Shown in pieces: positions 40,796 to 45,592 of a stretch of 45,592 nt of DNA. Origin of the DNA: Segatella hominis. GTDB taxonomy: Bacteria; Bacteroidota; Bacteroidia; Bacteroidales; Bacteroidaceae. Both the position numbers and the translations under genes were made by a program. Where the stretch lies: contig NZ_SGVY01000030.1 of NCBI RefSeq assembly GCF_004535825.1, positions 1 to 45,592 of the forward strand, read 5' to 3'. Each line of letters opens with the position of its first letter. Position 1 is the first letter of the stretch. The notes under the pieces are model-generated. The model was given only the letters and a program-made list of their open reading frames with translations, was not told the origin of the DNA and did not search any database.

Positions 40796-40999
40796 TTGGT
40801 ATTCAGGAGAGAAATGGACACTGCCATCACTTGCCACAAGGCACAGGGTGGACAGTGGGAACATGTCTATGTAGATCAGGGATATATGACGGATGATATG
40901 TTGACACCTGATTATATTCATTGGCTTTATACCGCCTTTACCCGTGCCAAGAGTAAACTCTTCTTAGTGAATTGGCCCAAAACACAGACGCAGGCATGA
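40796..40999 (+). pseudogene. 3' remnant of a RecD/UvrD-like helicase gene
   Basis: About 55 residues match a UvrD C-terminal helicase motif: AITCHKAQGGQWEHVYVDQG followed by YIHWLYTAFTRAKSKLFLVN, the motif V/VI region of superfamily 1 helicases of the RecD-like class. The rest of the gene is missing: an in-frame stop lies at 40787 and the palindromic array replaces upstream sequence. This marks a rearrangement or insertion junction near 40.80 kb. Confidence 0.82.
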
Positions 41000-41028
41000 T
41001 AAGTTACTTCTGCAGGAAATAATTTTTG

Positions 41029-41059
41029 CTTGGGCAGGGAGAAATTTTTCCTTGCCCAG
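41029..41059. terminator. Hairpin after the helicase remnant
   Basis: CTTGGGCAGGGA (41029-41040) pairs with TTCCTTGCCCAG (41048-41059) with one or two mismatches. It lies 30 bp after the helicase stop codon and is a likely terminator of the original gene. Confidence 0.55.
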
Positions 41060-41098
41060 CCAAAAATAAAAGTGGGGGTAGGTGGGTATATAAAAACG

Positions 41099-41143
41099 AA
41101 GAATCCGAAACCTAATTAAAGGAACCGGATTCTTTATTTTTTG
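41099..41143. terminator. Bidirectional terminator between helicase remnant and tRNA-Tyr
   Basis: AAGAATCCG (41099-41107) and CGGATTCTT (41126-41134) pair perfectly, with further pairing inside, followed by TATTTTTTG on the plus strand. On the minus strand it lies just beyond the tRNA end. Confidence 0.75.
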
Positions 41144-41160
41144 AGTTGTTTTGGGAAAAG

Positions 41161-41242
41161 TGGGTGGTGATGGATTCGAACCACCGAAGGCATAGCCAGC
41201 AGATTTACAGTCTGCCCCATTTGGCCACTCTGGTAACCACCC
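41161..41242 (-). tRNA. tRNA-Tyr (GTA)
   Basis: The minus strand folds as a class II tRNA: acceptor GGGTGGT with ACCACCC, anticodon stem GCAGA/TCTGC with loop CTGTAAA carrying GTA, a long variable arm and the T loop GGTTCGAATCC. CCA is not encoded. The tRNA is intact. Confidence 0.93.
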
Positions 41243-41268
41243 TTGCTCTATGTTTTCAAAAGCGAGTG

Positions 41269-41276
41269 CAAAGGTA
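41269..41276 (-). promoter_or_regulatory. Candidate promoter of tRNA-Tyr (TACCTTTG)
   Basis: Exact TAnnTTTG match on the minus strand, 26 bp before the tRNA 5' end. Confidence 0.55.
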
Positions 41277-41581
41277 GTGTTTTTATTTCATTCCACCAAA
41301 TTTTTCTGCAACTTTTTTCTCTTTTTCTTCAAAAAACTTCATTTTTCCCTATAAAATCCTCCTTTTTCCCCTCCTTTTCCCTCCTTTTCCCGATCTTGAA
41401 GAACTGCTGCCATGGCGATGCACCCAAGTCTTCGGCAGCTTCTATATAACTGCTCGTTATAAAATTTGCGTGCAAAGTTACTCATTTTCCAATCAATATT
41501 GAATAAAATGCTGGAAAAATTGTATCTTTGCAACCGGTTTGACACAAAGATAGGGATATTCCTGTATTTATATACATTTTT
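41277..41581. promoter_or_regulatory. Divergent intergenic region with the promoter of the SprT-like gene
   Basis: TATCTTTG at 41523-41530 on the plus strand, 51 bp before the SprT-like ATG, fits the -7 consensus, with a TTG about 24 bp upstream. A second TAACTTTG lies on the minus strand (41473-41480). No gene is supported in the stretch. Confidence 0.5.
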
Positions 41582-42247
41582 ATGATTGTAACTGTTGAAT
41601 GGATGGAAAAATGGTTCAGGTTCTTCGACGACGAGTACTTCGGAGGAAAGTTGCCTACACCTGAATTGGGGGTTACCCGGGCCAAGACCAGGCTCGGGCA
41701 GATGGCGTATAAGAGAGCTACCCGATGGGGTCGTACGAAACTTTATGATTTTAAAATTTCCATGTCCACCTATTATGATATGACAGAGAAGCAGGCCAAG
41801 AGTGTGCTCCTCCACGAGATGATACATTATATTATTGGTTACACTGGACTGAAGGATACGTCTTCGCATGGGCTTGTCTTTCGGGGCATGATGGATAAAC
41901 TGAACCGCACCTATGGCTGGGATATCCGGGTGATGACTTCTACCAAGGGATGGAAGGTGAGCGAACAGGTGGTCAAAAAGAAAAAGGCACAGGGCCCGCA
42001 GACCTATCTGATTTTGGCGATAGAAATGCAGGATGGCAAGCATTTTCTCTCACGGGTCAATCCCGGTTTTGCCCGTCGCATCGAAAGTCAGTTGGTGAAA
42101 CTTCGGGAGGTGAAGTCGCATTGTTGGTACACCACCCAGGAAAACTACTTTGAGGATTATCCGCAGGTGCGCAGTCTCCGTGGTCGTCGCATTTCAAAAG
42201 CCGATTTCGATCGTCTGCTGAATGTCTTGACTCCTTTTCATTTCTGA
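41582..42247 (+). CDS. SprT-like zinc metalloprotease-domain protein
   Basis: 221 residues. The SprT zinc site is LLHEMIHYIIGYTG with HEMIH at 78-82 and a third ligand likely His96 (DTSSHGLVF). The N-terminal DEYFGGKLPTPELGV is also characteristic. A basic C-terminal half (about 125-221) follows, lacking the usual zinc ribbon of long SprT proteins. SprT/Spartan relatives cut DNA-protein crosslinks; whether this bacterial one does is unknown. Confidence 0.83.
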   Translation: MIVTVEWMEKWFRFFDDEYFGGKLPTPELGVTRAKTRLGQMAYKRATRWGRTKLYDFKISMSTYYDMTEKQAKSVLLHEMIHYIIGYTGLKDTSSHGLVFRGMMDKLNRTYGWDIRVMTSTKGWKVSEQVVKKKKAQGPQTYLILAIEMQDGKHFLSRVNPGFARRIESQLVKLREVKSHCWYTTQENYFEDYPQVRSLRGRRISKADFDRLLNVLTPFHF

Positions 42248-42256
42248 TATTTCATC

Positions 42257-42515
42257 GTCCCACAGATTTCACGGATCTCCACAGAACTTATATAGTACTA
42301 TTGAGATTGTAGAGTCCCACAGAAAGGACTCATAAAAAAGTCCCACAGATTTACACAGATTTCCACAGATTTATTTTTACTTCAAAAAGATCTGTGTAAT
42401 TTGTGGAACTTTATAATCTCTGCGAGGTTTATCTAAGATCTGTGTAAATCTGTGAAATCTGTGGGACTTAAAAAAAACAACGGTCTATATGGGAACTATG
42501 CAAATCTGTGGGATT
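42257..42515. repeat. Dispersed CACAGATTT-type repeats with long inverted repeat
   Basis: Units built on CCCACAGATTTACACAGATT occur at 42258-42289, 42339-42373 and, inverted, at 42389-42412 and 42435-42469, with another partial copy at about 42500-42515. The 35-bp arms 42339-42373 and 42435-42469 are near-complementary. No coding potential. Repeats of this type are scattered in Bacteroidales chromosomes. Confidence 0.72.
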
Positions 42516-42584
42516 TTGCTCTTGCAATAGAGCTGGATGATAAGGGAAAAGGATTGGTGGATTGGAAGGAAGTGTGAAAAAGAC

Positions 42585-42620
42585 AAAGGGCTGGACTCCA
42601 AATCTGGAATCCAGCCCTTT
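42585..42620. terminator. Strong terminator stem at the end of the T9SS cargo operon
   Basis: AAAGGGCTGGACTCCA (42585-42600) pairs with TGGAATCCAGCCCTTT (42605-42620) with a single mismatch around AATC. It lies 39 bp after the stop of the small peptide gene and works best on the minus strand. Confidence 0.78.
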
Positions 42621-42659
42621 AACGCTTTTCATTATCTGTTTCTATAGCAGACGATGGTG

Positions 42660-42866
42660 TCAGTCATCGCCCCACTTATTGCTGTTCGACTCTCCCCACA
42701 AGTCTTTGTATTCTGTCTTGGTCGCATCCTCGTTGACCACATCAAATTTGCTGATACATTCTCCCTTGAGGTCTGCTCTATGTACGCTGGCGATATTCAA
42801 GCCTTCGTTGCAGAGAGCCTCGAGCTGTATCACCTTAATTTCTGGAGTTATATAGTTCTTCTTCAT
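42660..42866 (-). CDS. Small Prevotella-type peptide downstream of the T9SS protein
   Basis: 68 residues starting MKKNYITPEIKVIQLEALCN, a pattern (MKKxYxxPxxxVIxLxxxxx) I associate with many short unassigned Bacteroidales proteins. It has no signal peptide and an acidic, Asn/Ser-rich C-terminus. It starts 23 bp after the stop of the 796-residue surface protein and is followed by a strong terminator, so the two share a transcript. Function unknown. Confidence 0.6.
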   Translation of the reverse strand: MKKNYITPEIKVIQLEALCNEGLNIASVHRADLKGECISKFDVVNEDATKTEYKDLWGESNSNKWGDD

Positions 42867-42889
42867 TTTGCGTAACTGTTATTTTGGGT

Positions 42890-45280
42890 TTATCTGATAA
42901 TTATCTTCTTTCCGTTCACTACATACATTCCCTGAGGCAGTCCCTCCAGGCTGCAACTGCGGCGCACCATCTGTCCGTTTATGTTGAACACGCCCTCTAT
43001 GCCGCGCTTGTAGGATGTGCGGTCCGTGCTGCCGTGTATGTCGTCGATGCCCGTGGTGCTGTCTTCCACTCCGTCGATGAGTAGCGATACTTGGCTCGGT
43101 TTTCCTTCGGCAGGAGTATTGGCCGTCAGCTCAAACCAGCAGCGGAACGCCTTCAGTCCGTATGAATACTGTTTGCCATTCTCGTTGTGCGGCACCTGTA
43201 TCAGCTTTCCCTTATACATGAAGTAGTCGCCGTTGAGGTCGTCTCTGCCCGAGATAATCTTGTTCTTACCGTTTTCATCCTTGTCGTATGTCTTCGCCAT
43301 TGTGCCTTTGCAGACCATTTTGCCATAGTTGCCGTCGATGGTTTTGAACTGTATTTTTGATTCCCATGTGTCGGTGTTTACATGCTGCGTCAGCTTCTCC
43401 CTGTCGAGCGACACCATCGTGATGTCGTAGTGGTCGGCTTTCAAGGTCTTCGTCAGTCGGTTGTTTTCGTCCTTAGACGGCTTGTAGTCTTTACCCAGCC
43501 ATTCGCTGTTGTCCTCGCCCTTTGATGTGTAGAAGTGTTCTACGGTGTAGGGTGCCGACTTCACCTGTGTATATGGTGGGTACACGATATATGGCTCGAA
43601 TGCCTTTACCATCACTTGCTCGTCGCTGTCCGGCTCCACGGTCACGAACTGTACGCTGTTTTCCGTCAGTGCCTCAAGCTTTGCCACCTTCACGGCATCT
43701 CCGAACGTGCGCTTCATCTGTCCCCATGTCAGGTCGACGGGCAGAATGAGCGAGTTCCACATATTGTCGTTCAGCTTGCGGTTCAGATGCAGCACGCTGT
43801 TCTTGTATTCGTCTTTAGCCTCGGTAAGATAGCGCAGGTCGGTAGATTCCTCGTCGAGAATCAGCTCCGGGTTGCGTCGCGGTCCGGCATAAAGCAGCTT
43901 GAATTCGTCCGCGGCGGTCAGTTCGTTGTCTCCAACTTCCGGTTTCCCGTCGGGTGTAGGGTCGACATAGAAACCAATGCGGAGAGTCACGGGATTGTCG
44001 TTTGATATTTCATTCCCATTCGGGGCTTTGTCGAGACATATCTGTACCTGGTTCTCATACTTTCCCTCGAAGAAGGCACGTCCGATACCGGCTCCTTCGT
44101 ATGTATTGCCAAGCGCCTCGGCATCCTTCTGACTGACGCCGTTGAAAGCAGCTGTTGAGTATTTTTCTTTAATCGGTTTGCTGTCGGCATTGAGCACTGT
44201 AATGAATAGGTTTGCAAGCGGTTTGCCGTTCGTAGTGATGTTCTCCGAGCTGTTCGCTGTGCTGAATCCGTTGCATCGCAGCAGGTACCATCCTGCCTTG
44301 TGTACCTTCACGTCCTGATAGAATGTGAAGCCGCGCAAGCCTTTGGTGTAGCAATAGAAATACAGGCCGTAGTCGGCATGATGGGGTTCAGTCCTACCTG
44401 TCCAACTATCATCTTTGGTGTTGCCTATTAAGTCATATGTCTTGTACATCTTTTTGTCTCCAAAGTACACGTGGCTCTTTACATCATTAGGTAAATTTTT
44501 ACCTCCGATTGTCCATTTTGCAGCATCAGTATCATTTATTCTGAAATCAGGACAAGTAATAAGGAAAGAGGCATCGACAACCGATTCCATATTTGCAGGG
44601 GTTATTTTGAAGAGCTCGTAATACTCATTCTTTGTAATCACCTTCCACTCCTGATTCTTATATTCTTGGGTACCTTCCGTGGCTTTACTTGCATAATTGC
44701 AGATTTTTTTCTCGTCATCAGGATATGCCGTGAGAAAACCTTGGTCAGCGATATTGACGAGATAAACCTTGTTTTTTTCTGTATAGTCTTTGCCTCGTTC
44801 AAAGGTGACTTTAGATCCTCCTCTGTCCATAAACAACATTTTCTTTTTAATGAATTTATCCCAGATGATACCCATATATGAGCCTGCTGAAGAACCTGAC
44901 ACCTTGCTTTCCAGAAAATACGTTTTTGAATTTTTATTCCAATACATATAAATGGAATGTGGTGAAACATTCAGTGCGGCTTGTGTGCCCCATAAACCAC
45001 CAATGCTCAGAAACTTTTTCGCACCGACGTTATACAGACACACAATCTTATTTCCATCGGTTACATTTGTTCCATTTGCACAATAGGCTGACGAAGGATC
45101 AACGCCAGAAAGGTCGTCAACCCCACCTATAACCTTTTTTTCTATTCCGTTGTCTTCCGTCGCTTTATTTTGTGCCGAGGCTACAGTAGCGTTTGCAGCC
45201 ATCAGTATTGCGGCTAAAGCAACTGCCGCAATGCTTCCTTTTGTTTTAGCAAAAGAAAGCAGATAACTTTTACTCATCAT
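42890..45280 (-). CDS. Large exported protein with type IX secretion sorting domain
   Basis: 796 residues. The Sec signal peptide covers about 1-36 (ends TVASAQ). The C-terminal domain after GIDDIHGSTD carries the Por/T9SS signal pattern: GVFNINGQMVR, then EGLPQGMYVVNGKKIIIR, the typical strand-rich sorting domain. The N-terminal part (about 55-220) holds repeated aromatic/Gly blocks (LYNVGAKKFLSIGGLWGTQA) that resemble a lectin-like or beta-trefoil fold, but without firm assignment. The middle (about 310-470) is beta-rich. Presumably an outer-surface protein cleaved and anchored or released by T9SS. Confidence 0.8.
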   Translation of the reverse strand: MMSKSYLLSFAKTKGSIAAVALAAILMAANATVASAQNKATEDNGIEKKVIGGVDDLSGVDPSSAYCANGTNVTDGNKIVCLYNVGAKKFLSIGGLWGTQAALNVSPHSIYMYWNKNSKTYFLESKVSGSSAGSYMGIIWDKFIKKKMLFMDRGGSKVTFERGKDYTEKNKVYLVNIADQGFLTAYPDDEKKICNYASKATEGTQEYKNQEWKVITKNEYYELFKITPANMESVVDASFLITCPDFRINDTDAAKWTIGGKNLPNDVKSHVYFGDKKMYKTYDLIGNTKDDSWTGRTEPHHADYGLYFYCYTKGLRGFTFYQDVKVHKAGWYLLRCNGFSTANSSENITTNGKPLANLFITVLNADSKPIKEKYSTAAFNGVSQKDAEALGNTYEGAGIGRAFFEGKYENQVQICLDKAPNGNEISNDNPVTLRIGFYVDPTPDGKPEVGDNELTAADEFKLLYAGPRRNPELILDEESTDLRYLTEAKDEYKNSVLHLNRKLNDNMWNSLILPVDLTWGQMKRTFGDAVKVAKLEALTENSVQFVTVEPDSDEQVMVKAFEPYIVYPPYTQVKSAPYTVEHFYTSKGEDNSEWLGKDYKPSKDENNRLTKTLKADHYDITMVSLDREKLTQHVNTDTWESKIQFKTIDGNYGKMVCKGTMAKTYDKDENGKNKIISGRDDLNGDYFMYKGKLIQVPHNENGKQYSYGLKAFRCWFELTANTPAEGKPSQVSLLIDGVEDSTTGIDDIHGSTDRTSYKRGIEGVFNINGQMVRRSCSLEGLPQGMYVVNGKKIIIR

Positions 45281-45592
45281 AATTTATTAATCTCTATTGT
45301 TGATTTTTTTCTAAAAATACTTATTCATTCAAATGTGTCAATTGTGACATCTATGCTGTCATCCTGAGTCATCCTGATATGAAAACGACTGCAAAGGTAT
45401 GAATAAAATATTTACGATAAAATTTCCCCCCCTGCCATTATTGTTATTTATGATTTATTAATGAAAACCCGTTGGCGGAATTAATTTAGCGCATACTTAA
45501 CCCTGCCAACCGGTCTGTTGTTTACATAATTAATATATTGCAAGACTGTAAATGCGCTGATTTTCCCGATGATTCGGGTAAACAGTCCTAGT
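45281..45592. other. Upstream region of the T9SS gene
   Basis: Non-coding to the window end. It contains the promoter candidate at 45392-45399, an AT-rich stretch and a C-tract (about 45425-45432). No further gene is seen. Confidence 0.5.
45392..45399 (-). promoter_or_regulatory. Candidate promoter of the T9SS cargo gene (TACCTTTG)
   Basis: Exact TAnnTTTG match on the minus strand, followed by C. It lies 111 bp before the gene start, giving a leader of about 105 nt. Confidence 0.6.

Noticed and set aside
41161-41242. tRNA-Tyr as the attachment site of the ICE
   Set aside because: The tRNA is intact, about 6.8 kb from the integrase, and no partial copy of its 3' end was found near the ICE ends.
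41339-42043. Minus-strand open frame of 234 codons over the SprT gene
   Set aside because: Antisense to a gene with a clear HEMIH motif; no recognisable protein features.

Overview
The window looks like chromosome from a Bacteroidales gut anaerobe, most likely a Prevotella/Segatella-type species. The evidence is: Bacteroidetes promoters of the TAnnTTTG type; a Bacteroides-type conjugation module (TraE, F, G, J, K, L, M, N); an UpxY/NusG-like antiterminator; and a large exported protein ending in a type IX secretion (Por) sorting domain with a GIDDI-type linker. Species assignment is inference from gene style only.

Layout. (1) 0.1-1.6 kb: an UpxY-like antiterminator transcribed leftward out of the window, behind a leader of about 500 nt, then a short array of palindromic repeats. 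(2) 1.6-34.35 kb: an integrative conjugative element (ICE) with nearly all backbone genes on the minus strand. In transcription order it holds a very large tyrosine integrase (about 34.3 kb), a possibly frame-interrupted gene, an excisionase-like HTH protein, a RepA-like helicase ATPase, a CHC2/toprim primase, an AbiE toxin-antitoxin pair, then the transfer operon: a small membrane protein, two TraE (DUF4134) paralogues, TraF, a lipoprotein, the TraG/VirB4 ATPase, three exported proteins, TraJ, K, L, M, N, a VirD4-type coupling protein and an exported lysozyme. (3) 16.37-25.33 kb: a second element, an integrative mobilizable element (IME) of about 8.96 kb, sits inside the first traE gene. The two gene halves (16280-16371 and 25322-25614) rejoin in frame if one copy of a 7-bp repeat is removed. 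The IME carries two tandem tyrosine recombinases, an HTH protein, a winged-helix-like protein, a mobilization pair (RHH-like protein plus relaxase), a coiled-coil membrane protein and a divergent cargo cassette: an Lnu(C)-type lincosamide nucleotidyltransferase and a nucleoside phosphorylase. (4) 34.8-40.7 kb: a compact seven-gene plus-strand operon of exported proteins (beta-barrel-like protein, lipoprotein, secreted caspase-fold protease, two paralogous small proteins, another exported protein, and a WG-repeat protein). (5) 40.7-45.6 kb: a palindromic repeat array, a truncated helicase 3' end, tRNA-Tyr, a SprT-like protein, a dispersed inverted repeat, a small conserved-looking peptide and the T9SS cargo protein.

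How it fits together. The ICE encodes the mating channel and its own recombination and replication functions, but I see no relaxase in its backbone; the only relaxase belongs to the nested IME. The IME would need a mating channel in trans, yet its insertion breaks one gene of the channel it sits in, while a second DUF4134 paralogue remains intact. The most unusual items are the nested insertion with clear junctions, the 738-residue ICE integrase with four Arm-type DNA-binding repeats, and the undescribed secreted caspase operon. Exact outer ends of the ICE could not be located, so whether the caspase operon is ICE cargo or chromosome is open.
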